The notes below the pieces were generated by a model. It searched no databases. It was not told the DNA's origin and saw nothing but the letters and a program-made list of their open reading frames with translations. Positions 22,701-28,774 of a stretch of 28,774 bases of DNA are shown here, piece by piece (positions within the stretch are counted from its first letter, which is position 1; the number at the start of each line of letters is the position of its first letter). Origin of the DNA: JAFCCL01 sp041645325 (GTDB lineage: Archaea > Iainarchaeota > Iainarchaeia > Iainarchaeales > GCA-2688035); NCBI GenBank assembly GCA_041645325.1, contig JBAZQI010000014.1, positions 1-28,774 on the forward strand, read 5' to 3'. Both the position numbers and the translations under genes were made by a program.

Positions 22701-23553
22701 CTCAGTTCCCGAAAACGAAAACTTCCTGTGCGAAAACATAATTGCACACAACACCCTGGAATTGCCAATCCCTTACATGAAAAAAATCGGCTTCAATGTG
22801 CAAAGGCTGAAAACAAGAAGCCCGATAAGCGTGAGCAAAACAGACACAGAGGTATCGCCGCAGGAGGCGCTGCGAACAGCCCTGCGATTGGGCGATTCAG
22901 CGCTTGTAATAGGCGAAATCAGGTCAAACGAGGCAAAGGTTTTGTACGAGGCAATGAGAATAGGCGCGGCAGGAAACATTGTCATGGGGACAGTGCACGG
23001 CGACTCAGCCTACAGCGTGTGGGACAGGGTTGTCAATGATTTGGACGTGCCCAACACAAGCTTCAAGGCAACAGACATTGTTGTTGTGGCAAGGCCCATA
23101 AGGTTTGCGGGCTCAATGAAAAGAAACAGGCGCGTTGTGCAATTGACGGAAGTGAAAAAGCACTGGAACGAAGACCCTGAAAAAGAGGGCGCGTTGCTTG
23201 ACCTGATGCTTTACGACGCAAGAAAGGACAGCCTTGAGCTCATGGAAGACAACCTCAAGGAATCGGAATTATTTGAAAAAATCAGCAGGACAAGCGGCCT
23301 CACAATGAAGCAGATGTGGGCGGACATAAGGCTCAGGGCAGAGGCAAGCGCCTTCCTCGTTGAGGCAAAAAACAAGCACGGCATTCCAAAGCTGCTTGAG
23401 GCCGAGAACACGACCGTGTGCAGGAACAAGCTCATCATCCTGAAGGAGATTCAGCTCAAGGACGGCGGAACGGTTGATTACGACGACCTGCTTGGAAAAT
23501 GGAAATACTGGATTAACAATTCTTTCCTGCAAAGGTTTGCCAAAGACAAGTGA
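19726..23553 (+). CDS. Type II/IV secretion (archaeal pilus) ATPase interrupted by an intein
   Basis: A 1275-aa precursor, about 759 aa after intein removal. The ATG at 19726 has AGGTG six bases upstream; an in-frame GTG at 19717 adds three residues. The N-terminus has a small cysteine motif (FACRDCPYG...LHCRFH), possibly metal-binding. The conserved ATPase core has the N2 region, Walker A GSRGSGKT (residues 465-472), the 'VQED|TLELP' Asp box split by the intein, Walker B ALVIGE with E1064, and the following IRSNEAKVLYEAMRIGA and HGDS motifs. It belongs to the TadA/GspE/PilB-FlaI superfamily, hexameric motors that power pilin extrusion at the inner face of the membrane. The platform protein gene follows directly at 23554. 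Whether it serves pili, an archaellum-like filament or secretion cannot be decided here. No archaellum marker genes are seen. Confidence 0.94.
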   Translation: MEIGGLKVGDYAVKEEAGARHIIFACRDCPYGASVADDLHCRFHVITALSEVEADLIVLSEVYERVYGEKQTKMLAEIASLMQRFNVESVWSYKHLGTPGKESEQYFSERHDVLVKIAHDELAYDPILSYLSLLREIKIEDSKLKSQGADYLKSSKPYLETLAYIKNAFEATELILKTKDTLSKLRQIPETSELYRSLFEADIKPSFIGSRLMFNEMEKLELLDEYTVKKATVQIFAHPNKAENLYFVNPPEYTLSPEEYFVMSKTREVVSGYKPGKTSLSTVAKSRRYFERLYESTIKDVAKENNVPIEPGEIAELASIVARYTVGYGILEILLNDRNLTDIYLDSPIGQKPLYVVHSEFGQCQTNILYTQGEANALASKLRAMSGRPFDEAHPVLDCDLPDLDTRIAIIGPPLSPDGMAFAFRLHKVTPWTLPQFIDAGFLNPLAAGLISFFVDMQATMLITGSRGSGKTSLLSSCMLEIPQNTRIIVQEDSVTGDSSIVVERNGNMERTTVGELIDGLVEKYGCEKIDGREILFANPDAIRVFSMDKKAKMQLANVTQFIRHKVSKDLYEIETRTGKKIKVTEDHCLFGLVGNEISPVKSKDLREGSFIATPRLLPCKEDGLQSISLLDSLDKIEAGCLVSCEFKGLIQENWGELKKIAKGMHYSRSMPSAWKRLSLLPVKVFKELNKSKPISLDANKLLFKVDRKSKAIPAKISLDETFLNFVGLWLADGCYDGKYGVIISEPKCIGLIESVAGKMGGLKVRLHSDDFSQIISNTNLNFFMKKILGLNGNAYTKDFPDWVFRLSKKQTAAVLKGLYSGDGYNGKYEVRISLASKRMIDGLQFLLLPFGIVARKGKMKKDKTIDLRISSLKMVRSFAGQISFLQEYKIKQLQKICERTCSHDVSDIIPLSVAEKKSISAELQGFNAYDYVTRDYSIGRGKMCQYLSASQQSMDYSLSKKIETLVFSDVYWDEIKSIKRLGQPDEFVYDFSVPENENFLCENIIAHNTLELPIPYMKKIGFNVQRLKTRSPISVSKTDTEVSPQEALRTALRLGDSALVIGEIRSNEAKVLYEAMRIGAAGNIVMGTVHGDSAYSVWDRVVNDLDVPNTSFKATDIVVVARPIRFAGSMKRNRRVVQLTEVKKHWNEDPEKEGALLDLMLYDARKDSLELMEDNLKESELFEKISRTSGLTMKQMWADIRLRAEASAFLVEAKNKHGIPKLLEAENTTVCRNKLIILKEIQLKDGGTVDYDDLLGKWKYWINNSFLQRFAKDK
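21205..22752 (+). mobile_element. Intein with LAGLIDADG homing endonuclease in the secretion ATPase
   Basis: 516 residues inserted between Asp and Thr of the conserved ED|TLEL box. The intein begins with Ser1 (SVTGDSSIVV, block A) and has a block B TEDH (T585...H588). It carries two LAGLIDADG motifs (FVGLWLADG at 726-734 and LKGLYSGDG at 816-824) and ends with block F/G (FVYDFSVPENENF ... IIAHN) followed by extein Thr. All residues needed for splicing (Ser1, block B Thr/His, His-Asn, +1 Thr) are visible, so it should be active. The homing domain keeps both acidic Asp residues and may still cut. Within the intein the sequence is noticeably richer in A and T than the flanking exteins. Insertion in the ATPase active-site region is typical of inteins in P-loop proteins. 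Confidence 0.93.
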
Positions 23554-25869
23554 ATGTGCAGTTTGATAAATATGCCGAGGACCACAAAAAAGGGCGAAAA
23601 TTCTGATTTTGCCCAGCAGCCCGGCGGCCTGTACAGCAGGATTGAGCTGGCAGAGGCGGAAGGCGGCGAGCAAAGGCTTTTGAAGAGGTTAGAAAACCCC
23701 TTTGTGCTGTTCTGCAAGGCAGTCTATTCGCGCTTCCCTTCATTGGGAGAGGGCGCAAAGTTTGATGAAAAGCAAAAATCCGCATTGGATTTTTTGGGAT
23801 GGGATTTGAGCCCTGCAGAGCTTTCCGCAACAAGCAAGTTTGCGCTGTTCGCGCTTTTGATTGCCGGAACCGCCACTGCAACAATAATCCTTGTTACGCC
23901 GCTCAACGACATGCTTTCCGAAATGGTGGGGCAGGGCTTTGTTTTTGTCTACGTTGCACTGCCATTTGTCATCATAGCTTTTCTGCTCACAAATTATATC
24001 CAGAACTACCCCTCAAGCGCGGCAGAGCTTGAGAAAACCAAGGCCCTTACCTATGTTCCCGAAATGATTGGCTACATGATAATGTCAATGAAGCTTGTGC
24101 CAAACCTTGAAAAAGCCGTTGAATTTTCCGCAGAGCACGGCTCAGGAAAGATTGCGGAGGATTTCAAGCGCATTCTCTGGGATGTGCAGCTCGGCGTTTA
24201 CAACACCGTGAGTGAAGCCCTTGACCTGCTTGCCTACAGGTGGGGCAAATACAGCGAGGAATTCAAGCAGGCAATGATGAGAATCAGGGCATCGGTTCTT
24301 GAGAACACCGAAGCCAAAAGATACCAGCTGCTTGACGCCACAATGGTCTCAATCCTTGAATCAATCAGGGGAAAAATGGAGCAGTACGCGCGCGACCTGT
24401 CACAGCCAAGCATTCTGCTGTTTTACATGGGCGTGCTTCTTCCGCTGATACTGATAATCGTGCTGCCGGTTGGCTCGGCTTTTTCCGGGCAGGCAATGGC
24501 AACGCCCCCTGTCCTGATACTCTTATACAACATCATAATCCCGGCGGTCACATTTTTCTTCGCAAGGGATGTGATAATGAGAAGGCCGCCCACACAGGCA
24601 ATTCCCGAAATTCCCGACGGCTTTCCAGGGCTTCCAAAAAAACACTCATTGCTTTTAGGCGGCAGGAACATTGACCTGAGGCTGCTTGTTATTGCAATCC
24701 TCGTTATAGGAATTTCGGGCGGCCTTTTGCTTTCAAACCAGGGCTTTCCGCCATATTCAATGGTCGGCGAGGAAGGCTTCCAGTTCCTTCCAAGGGACAG
24801 GGCAGTTGCCGAAGTCATGGAATACGAGGGCAAGCCTGCCAACTGGTATGACAATGGGGGGCCCTATTTCCAGCAGCTAAGCCTCAAATACGGCCCTGAA
24901 AAGGCAAACGAAATGCTGCAGGTTGAAAAAATACAGTTCTTCTCAAAGCCGGAAAACGACACAACACCCTACGCGCTTTCCTTCGGCCTGCTTCTCACCC
25001 TTGTCTGCGCCTCGGCAGTCTTTGTTTATTACAGTTTCATCTACAAGAGAAAGGCCCAGCTTGACATAATGAAAATGGAATCAGAATTCAAGGACAGCCT
25101 TTACATCCTTGCCTCAAGGCTTGGCGAAAACAGGCCGGTTGAAGAGGCCTTAAAGCACACGCGCAGCTTCCTGCCGGACTTTACAATTTCCCAGCGCATC
25201 TTCGGCAGAACCATTGAAAACATAGAGCTGCTGGGCCTGCCATTGCAGGCTGCAATCTTTGACAAAAACTACGGCAGCCTGAAAAACATCCCAAGCAAGA
25301 CAATCCAGACCGGAATGAAAATAATGGTTGATTCGGTAAAGCTCGGCGTAAACGTTGCCGCGCGCACACTGATCTCGCTTTCCCTGCAATTGAGGAACAG
25401 CGAAAAGGTCAATGAAACGCTGCGCGTGCTCATCTCCGACACGACAAGCATGATGAGCTCAATGGCAATATTCATTGCGCCAATTGTCCTCGGCGTGACA
25501 ACAGCCCTGCAAAAGGTTGTGATGCTCACGCTTAGCACCGTTGTAAGCAGCAACATGGACAAGACACTTGAATCAATAGACACCGCCTCCGGCTCGGTTC
25601 CCTTTAATATTCCGGACATTTCAAACGTAGGCTTTGGCGTAAGCGGCGCCTCATTCGACTCAATGGTAACGCCATTGCAGTTCCTGCTTATAGTCGGCCT
25701 TTATGTCATAGAACTTGTCATAATAATGACCTATTTCACAACCAAAATACAGGAGGACAACAAGCTCCTGTTTTACATAAACATTGCAAAAAGCCTGCCA
25801 ATCGCAGTTGCCGTCTTCCTTGTTTCGGTAATAGCAAGCGGCGCGGTTGTCGGCGGATTTTTCGGGTGA
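23554..25869 (+). CDS. Archaeal TadC/FlaJ-like pilus platform membrane protein (771 aa)
   Basis: About nine hydrophobic segments and two copies of the T2SSF/GspF-type cytoplasmic domain are visible. The first lies around residues 165-285 (TYVPEMIGYMIMSMKLVPNLEKAVEF...), and the second around 500-640 (KDSLYILASRLGENRPVEEALKHTRSF...). The domains alternate with membrane helices (e.g. LLFYMGVLLPLILIIVLPVG and LQFLLIVGLYVIELVIIMTY). Proteins of this kind form the membrane platform on which the ATPase pushes pilins. The extra internal ~75-residue outward loop between the halves (about 395-470) is longer than in bacterial TadC. It begins directly after the ATPase stop codon; an alternative start at 23572 (MPRTTKKG) would trim six residues. 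The N-terminal ~90 residues are soluble. It is followed by the pilin genes. Confidence 0.92.
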   Translation: MCSLINMPRTTKKGENSDFAQQPGGLYSRIELAEAEGGEQRLLKRLENPFVLFCKAVYSRFPSLGEGAKFDEKQKSALDFLGWDLSPAELSATSKFALFALLIAGTATATIILVTPLNDMLSEMVGQGFVFVYVALPFVIIAFLLTNYIQNYPSSAAELEKTKALTYVPEMIGYMIMSMKLVPNLEKAVEFSAEHGSGKIAEDFKRILWDVQLGVYNTVSEALDLLAYRWGKYSEEFKQAMMRIRASVLENTEAKRYQLLDATMVSILESIRGKMEQYARDLSQPSILLFYMGVLLPLILIIVLPVGSAFSGQAMATPPVLILLYNIIIPAVTFFFARDVIMRRPPTQAIPEIPDGFPGLPKKHSLLLGGRNIDLRLLVIAILVIGISGGLLLSNQGFPPYSMVGEEGFQFLPRDRAVAEVMEYEGKPANWYDNGGPYFQQLSLKYGPEKANEMLQVEKIQFFSKPENDTTPYALSFGLLLTLVCASAVFVYYSFIYKRKAQLDIMKMESEFKDSLYILASRLGENRPVEEALKHTRSFLPDFTISQRIFGRTIENIELLGLPLQAAIFDKNYGSLKNIPSKTIQTGMKIMVDSVKLGVNVAARTLISLSLQLRNSEKVNETLRVLISDTTSMMSSMAIFIAPIVLGVTTALQKVVMLTLSTVVSSNMDKTLESIDTASGSVPFNIPDISNVGFGVSGASFDSMVTPLQFLLIVGLYVIELVIIMTYFTTKIQEDNKLLFYINIAKSLPIAVAVFLVSVIASGAVVGGFFG

Positions 25870-25875
25870 TGAAAA

Positions 25876-25920
25876 ATGAACCGGCTTGCTGAAGGCGTTG
25901 TTTTGAAGGTGAATGCATGA
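25876..25920 (+). other. 14-codon coupling frame before the first pilin
   Basis: ATG at 25876 reads MNRLAEGVVLKVNA, and its TGA overlaps the ATG of the pilin at 25917 (ATGA). Its first 13 bases, ATGAACCGGCTTG, are repeated exactly at the pilin start. The ribosome site for the pilin (GGTGA, 25908-25912) lies inside it. It may couple translation from the platform gene to the pilin, or be a duplicated pilin start. Confidence 0.4.
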
Positions 25921-26360
25921 ACCGGCTTGGGCAGGAAGAAGCCGGATTCAGGCTCCTGATAGAGATTGTAATGGTTGCATTCATCATGGTGATAATCTAC
26001 AGCGTCATAACCCAGGTTGATTCATTGAAAGATGAAATAAGCAAAAAAAGCCTTTTTGACGGCTTCCAAAGGGCACTGGACAGCCCCGACGGCAGCATCA
26101 TAGTGCAAAAAGACCTTGTGTTTTCAAAAGGCGCAAGCTACTCCAACAGGGCGTTTGCAGGCTCTGTGGCAGGCATTGGCTTTGAATGCATTGAAATTCA
26201 GGCCAATGAATCAATTGCATTCAAATTGTACGAAAACCATGTGGTTGAAATCACAACACAAATCCAGACAGACGTTTACTACAAGTGCCTTCCCGGCGAA
26301 GGGGACTGCAAGTACCATTGCACAGTAAGCTTTGGCAAAGACCTTGCCGAAGAAGAATAA
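25917..26360 (+). CDS. Class III-signal pilin-like protein (147 aa)
   Basis: The short leader MNRLG is followed by QEEAGFRLLIE and a ~20-residue hydrophobic helix (IVMVAFIMVIIYSVI). This matches an archaeal prepilin site (Gly|Gln, with Glu a few residues later) cut by a PibD/EppA-like peptidase. The mature domain of ~120 residues is hydrophilic with Cys at the end (KCLPGEGDCKYHC), probably disulphide-bonded. It is the first pilin after the platform gene and is likely a subunit or minor component of the filament. The ATG at 25917 has GGTGA four bases upstream. Its leader has Leu rather than Lys/Arg before the Gly, which is less usual than in the other pilins here. Confidence 0.85.
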   Translation: MNRLGQEEAGFRLLIEIVMVAFIMVIIYSVITQVDSLKDEISKKSLFDGFQRALDSPDGSIIVQKDLVFSKGASYSNRAFAGSVAGIGFECIEIQANESIAFKLYENHVVEITTQIQTDVYYKCLPGEGDCKYHCTVSFGKDLAEEE

Positions 26361-26390
26361 CCCGTGTTCCGCCACAGGTCAAAAGCAATG

Positions 26391-26398
26391 TTTAAATA
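26391..26398 (+). promoter_or_regulatory. TATA box of the second pilin gene
   Basis: TTTAAATA, about 42 nt before the TTG start at 26433, giving a short leader that includes AGGTGA. Confidence 0.6.
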
Positions 26399-26432
26399 CA
26401 GGAATGGCTTTTCTTTAATCAGGTGATTGTTC

Positions 26433-26984
26433 TTGGACCAAAGAGGGCAGGCATACAGCACATTTAAGCTTCTCATAGCGGCCATTGTCGCAATGGCAAT
26501 GCTCGCAATTCTCATTCCCATAATAATGCAGGCAATGGGCTGGCTTACAAACAGCCCGCTCAACGAAACAAAATCCCTCATTTCGGATTTGGTGGGCTCT
26601 CCTGGCGCGGTAAAGCACACGCCGGAAGTCGCATTCAAGCCTGACGAGGTCCTTCCGGCATCAGCCCTTGTTGAAAGGCTGCCAATAAGCGCCGACCAGA
26701 TTTGCATGAGCACTGGCCAGTTTGAAGAGGACAAGGAAAATGGCTTTGAATGCCTTGATTGTGATGGCACAAACCAGAGGCTTATTTACCACGGCAAAAG
26801 CAACAGGACGGCAAAGATTGCAATAGTGTGCAACGTAAATGTTGGCGAGCTCAAGTTGGACATAGAGGCTTACGGCCTTGATGACCTCGGCGGCACAAGC
26901 ATATCAGACGCATGCGATGCAAGCTGCGGCTCAGGCGGATCAAGCAAGGGCAAGTGCTGCGCAATTGTTTTGAAGAGAAGCTGA
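26433..26984 (+). CDS. Class III-signal pilin-like protein (183 aa)
   Basis: The TTG at 26433 is chosen because AGGTGA lies six bases before it; the TTG at 26427 would touch that site. The leader is MDQRG and the mature start QAYSTFKLLIAAIVAMAMLAILIPIIM, a classic archaeal pilin signal with Arg-Gly|Gln. The ectodomain has four Cys in CLDCDG and the CDASCGSGGSSKGKCC end, plus NRT-type sequons. The C-terminal third is Gly/Ser-rich. It has its own promoter and is followed by a T-rich terminator, so it can be expressed on its own and may be the major pilin. Confidence 0.85.
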   Translation: MDQRGQAYSTFKLLIAAIVAMAMLAILIPIIMQAMGWLTNSPLNETKSLISDLVGSPGAVKHTPEVAFKPDEVLPASALVERLPISADQICMSTGQFEEDKENGFECLDCDGTNQRLIYHGKSNRTAKIAIVCNVNVGELKLDIEAYGLDDLGGTSISDACDASCGSGGSSKGKCCAIVLKRS

Positions 26985-26990
26985 ACAGCC

Positions 26991-27028
26991 CTTTTCTTCA
27001 CCACTTTTTCTTTTTTTTCCCCTTTCTT
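26991..27028 (+). terminator. T-rich transcription terminator
   Basis: CTTTTCTTCACCAC followed by TTTTTCTTTTTTTT (27005-27018) begins 6 nt after the stop codon of the 183-aa pilin. Runs of T are the usual termination signal in archaea. Confidence 0.65.
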
Positions 27029-27056
27029 CAAAATGCCCTTCCTTTCAATCAAAACC

Positions 27057-27064
27057 CTTAAATA
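27057..27064 (+). promoter_or_regulatory. TATA box of the 53-aa pilin
   Basis: CTTAAATA about 29 nt before the ATG at 27090, so the message is probably leaderless. Confidence 0.6.
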
Positions 27065-27089
27065 TGGCTTTTCCCAATAGTTTATCTTA

Positions 27090-27251
27090 ATGGGCAGGAA
27101 TTTTTTTTCGGACCAAAGGGCGCAAAGCGAATGGAGCTCTGTTTACATGCTCATAGTGCTGATTATTGCCGCGCTTTTGCTCATAACCGTGATAAAGCCG
27201 ATGTTCAGGCAAAGCCAGCAGATTGTCAAAAAAACCGTTCCGACCGTGTGA
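27090..27251 (+). CDS. Minimal class III-signal pilin (53 aa)
   Basis: Encodes MGRNFFSDQRAQSEWSS and continues with the hydrophobic segment VYMLIVLIIAALLLITV and a short basic tail (KPMFRQSQQIVKKTVPTV). The SDQRA|Q site parallels MDQRG|Q of the neighbouring pilin, with Ala for Gly, and the Glu after it fits the pilin rule. Once processed it would be little more than one membrane helix and ~18 further residues, like the smallest Flp-type pilins of Tad systems. It has its own TATA box at leaderless spacing and sits between two pilin genes on the same strand. It is easily missed by gene callers because of its size. Confidence 0.8.
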   Translation: MGRNFFSDQRAQSEWSSVYMLIVLIIAALLLITVIKPMFRQSQQIVKKTVPTV

Positions 27252-27273
27252 ATCGCTGCGCGAATCCAAAACC

Positions 27274-27281
27274 CTTAAATA
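27274..27281 (+). promoter_or_regulatory. TATA box of the 185-aa pilin
   Basis: CTTAAATA preceded by ACC, about 42 nt before the ATG at 27320. The ~20-nt leader contains TGAGG (27305-27309). Confidence 0.55.
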
Positions 27282-27319
27282 CTTCTTTTTGCCTTTCTAA
27301 TCCCTGAGGCCTTTAAAGA

Positions 27320-27877
27320 ATGCTTAATAACAAGGGGCAGGAATCCGCGCCGTTCGAGCTTTTGATAGCAGTCATCATAATGAGCTTTGTGATTTTTGTG
27401 GGCCTGATTGCAATGGGCAACCTCACAGAGCAAAAATGCTACAACGAAACCGTGGCAAAGCTGGAAGAAATGAAGACAAAAATTGAAACAGTTGTAGCGG
27501 AAAGGAGCCCGCAGCAGATAAACTTCAGGCTCAGCGCCTGCTACAATCCTGAAGACGAACAGGTAAAAATAATGGATTACAGCGAGCCTGCGTTCTGCGC
27601 GGACTACTGCAGTGCAACCAAAAACCTGTGCACGCTTCTCCAGTATTATTATGCCGGCGCAAATGACACAGGCGGCTTTGCCAAAAGGCTCTGCCTGAAC
27701 ATAAGTCCTGACGCCGACTTTCCGACAACAGGCGGCAACTGCCCGCCAAAGGAAGGCGAGGGCTATGAGCTTGTGGACTTCAGGGAAGAAATCGTGCAGG
27801 GGCAGTACCTTCTTGTGAACAAGACAAGCGTGACAAGCACATTCCCCACAATCTGCGCCTACAGGAAAACGGGCTGA
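27320..27877 (+). CDS. Class III-signal pilin-like protein (185 aa)
   Basis: The leader MLNNKG is followed by QESAPFELLIAVIIMSFVIFVGLIAM, giving Lys-Gly|Gln with Glu soon after, a textbook archaeal prepilin signal. The mature domain has about nine Cys (e.g. CYNPEDEQ, CADYCSATKNLC, LCLNIS, GGNCPP, TICAYR), so it is probably braced by disulphides. It is similar in layout to the 183-aa pilin. The ATG at 27320 follows TGAGG by ten bases. The stop overlaps the ATG of a 14-codon frame that leads into the next gene, so the two are probably co-translated. Confidence 0.86.
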   Translation: MLNNKGQESAPFELLIAVIIMSFVIFVGLIAMGNLTEQKCYNETVAKLEEMKTKIETVVAERSPQQINFRLSACYNPEDEQVKIMDYSEPAFCADYCSATKNLCTLLQYYYAGANDTGGFAKRLCLNISPDADFPTTGGNCPPKEGEGYELVDFREEIVQGQYLLVNKTSVTSTFPTICAYRKTG

Positions 27878-27921
27878 TGAAAAAAATGCGCTGCATTGAA
27901 AATTTGAGGGGGCTGCCCTGA
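27877..27921 (+). other. 14-codon coupling frame before the last pilus gene
   Basis: The frame starts in TGATG at the pilin stop, reads MKKMRCIENLRGLP and stops one base before the ATG at 27923. It has the same length and position relative to the next gene as the frame at 25876. The following gene's ribosome site (GAGGGGG) lies inside it. Confidence 0.35.
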
Positions 27922-27922
27922 A

Positions 27923-28603
27923 ATGCTCGGCTTTATCCTAAGCAAGCTCAACCTTCTTATCCTTGTCACCGCAATGTTTGCGATAATCTCCTTTTTCCTG
28001 TTCGGCCTCACAGGCATTGTGGTAAGCAACCTTGCCCAGTTGCTGGTAAAAGACTACAGCGAGTCCGTTTTCGGCCTGGTAAGCGGAGGCCAGGACCAGC
28101 TCTGCCACTCAAGCTCTGTCGTGATACCTGAATCAATTGAATACTTTGGCGGCCTGATGCCAAGCCAGCGCTTTTACTACGTTATGAATATAAAAAGGTT
28201 TCCCGTGGAATTCGAGGAAGGGAAATTAAGCACGCTGATTTTCCAGATTGCAAGCAGAAAGGAACCGGACAAGATAATTGCGACAAGCAGCATTGATGTC
28301 AACGCCAGGATTTTCCTCTACGACTGGGATATCGAACTGGACCGGCTTGTTGAAAAAAGCTCAATAACCCTTGACCCCGAATCAATGGGTGTCGCGAGAA
28401 AAAACAGCATGGTGCTGGCAAAAGAGGTCTACAATGGCAAAACATATTTGCACATAATAGCCTGCTCTTCTTCCGGTGGAATATGCGAAACAAACCTTGA
28501 CAGGGCCTCCTGCTGGCTCTCAACATGCTACAGTGAACCAAGGCAATCAAGCTGCCTTCCAAAAGCAGAGCAATGCGCTTCAAGGGTGTACTGCGGAGAA
28601 TGA
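27923..28603 (+). CDS. Signal-anchored pilus-locus protein (226 aa)
   Basis: An N-terminal hydrophobic helix (about residues 8-30, LNLLILVTAMFAIISFFLFGL) follows a very short cytoplasmic stretch without a clear Gly|Gln pilin site, so it is more an anchored minor subunit than a standard pilin. The outer part contains a beta-rich region and a Cys-dense end (CSSSGGICETN, CWLSTCYSEP, SSCLPKAEQC, VYCGE). Being last in the pilus gene set and probably coupled to the preceding pilin, it is likely a minor pilin, tip or assembly partner. I do not recognise the family. It is followed after 13 bases by the hairpin repeat array. Confidence 0.8.
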   Translation: MLGFILSKLNLLILVTAMFAIISFFLFGLTGIVVSNLAQLLVKDYSESVFGLVSGGQDQLCHSSSVVIPESIEYFGGLMPSQRFYYVMNIKRFPVEFEEGKLSTLIFQIASRKEPDKIIATSSIDVNARIFLYDWDIELDRLVEKSSITLDPESMGVARKNSMVLAKEVYNGKTYLHIIACSSSGGICETNLDRASCWLSTCYSEPRQSSCLPKAEQCASRVYCGE

Positions 28604-28616
28604 CTAACAAAATGAA

Positions 28617-28774
28617 AAAAAGCCTTTTTTCCTGCGCCCTGTTGGGTGCAAGCGGGAAAAAAGCCTTGGGAAAAACCAAAATTGCTGATGCAATTTTAAG
28701 CCTTTTTGCCTGTTGGCAAAAAGCCTTGGGAAAAACCAAAATTGCTGATGCAATTTTAAGCCTTTTTTCCTACG
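28617..28774. repeat. Tandem hairpin repeat array, copy 3 (runs off the window)
   Basis: It begins with a long hairpin (CTTTTTTCC 28624-28632 with GGAAAAAAG 28655-28663, containing an inner GCGCCC-tgtt-GGGTGC stem). The block 28661-28700 then repeats exactly at 28721-28760, a 60-bp period. Each period has AAAATTGC-tgat-GCAATTTT and CTTTTTGCC-tgtt-GGCAAAAAG type stems joined by CCTTGGGAAAAACC. The next unit starts at 28758 and is cut by the window end. It lies at the 3' end of the pilus gene set. Confidence 0.85.

Noticed and set aside
28617..28774. CRISPR array
   Set aside because: The 60-bp units are repeated in full, with no unique spacers between shorter repeats, and no cas genes are present.

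Overview
The window looks archaeal, most likely a DPANN lineage (Diapherotrites/Iainarchaeota-like). This is an inference from gene content: class III (type IV pilin) signal sequences, an archaeal FlaJ/TadC-like membrane protein, an archaeosortase, AbrB/PIN and AbrB/MazF toxin-antitoxin pairs, TATA boxes about 25-30 nt upstream of starts (several leaderless), short GGTGA-type ribosome sites, and giant surface proteins. No rRNA or tRNA gene was found to anchor the taxonomy.

Layout. (1) 1-14354, minus strand: two paralogous giant envelope proteins. The first is cut by the window edge (at least 1296 aa) and the second is complete (about 2809 aa). Between them is a 577-aa pilin-like, cysteine-rich protein. 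Both giants share an ungapped 44-residue N-terminal anchor followed by long arrays of carboxypeptidase-regulatory-like/Ig-like domains. (2) 14355-15568: an AT-rich accessory gap with a hairpin-repeat element, an orphan PIN-domain toxin and a possible 38-aa convergent gene. (3) 15569-17739, minus strand: a polytopic membrane protein, a sigma-70-like protein (regions 2 and 4 recognisable), and an archaeosortase directly upstream of and probably translationally coupled to the sigma-like gene. (4) 17740-19600: two minus-strand toxin-antitoxin operons (AbrB-MazF and AbrB-VapC). Three copies of a ~55-bp direct repeat separate and bound them, so the region reads like a cassette array. (5) 19660-28603, plus strand: an archaeal type IV pilus-like/Tad-like locus. 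It comprises a secretion ATPase interrupted by a LAGLIDADG intein, a TadC/FlaJ-like platform protein, four class III-signal pilins (one only 53 aa), and a signal-anchored C-terminal partner. (6) 28617-28774: a 60-bp-period tandem hairpin repeat running off the window. It belongs to the same family as elements at 4083 and 14411.

How it fits together (inference): the window is a cell-surface locus. The ATPase and platform protein would assemble the pilins, the giant proteins and the 577-aa protein would decorate the envelope, and the archaeosortase would process C-terminally tagged surface proteins that are not visible here. The toxin-antitoxin block sits between the archaeosortase operon and the pilus promoter and looks inserted. 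The items most worth a second look are the sigma-like protein, the repeat-bounded toxin-antitoxin cassettes, and the hairpin repeat family with compensatory stem changes.
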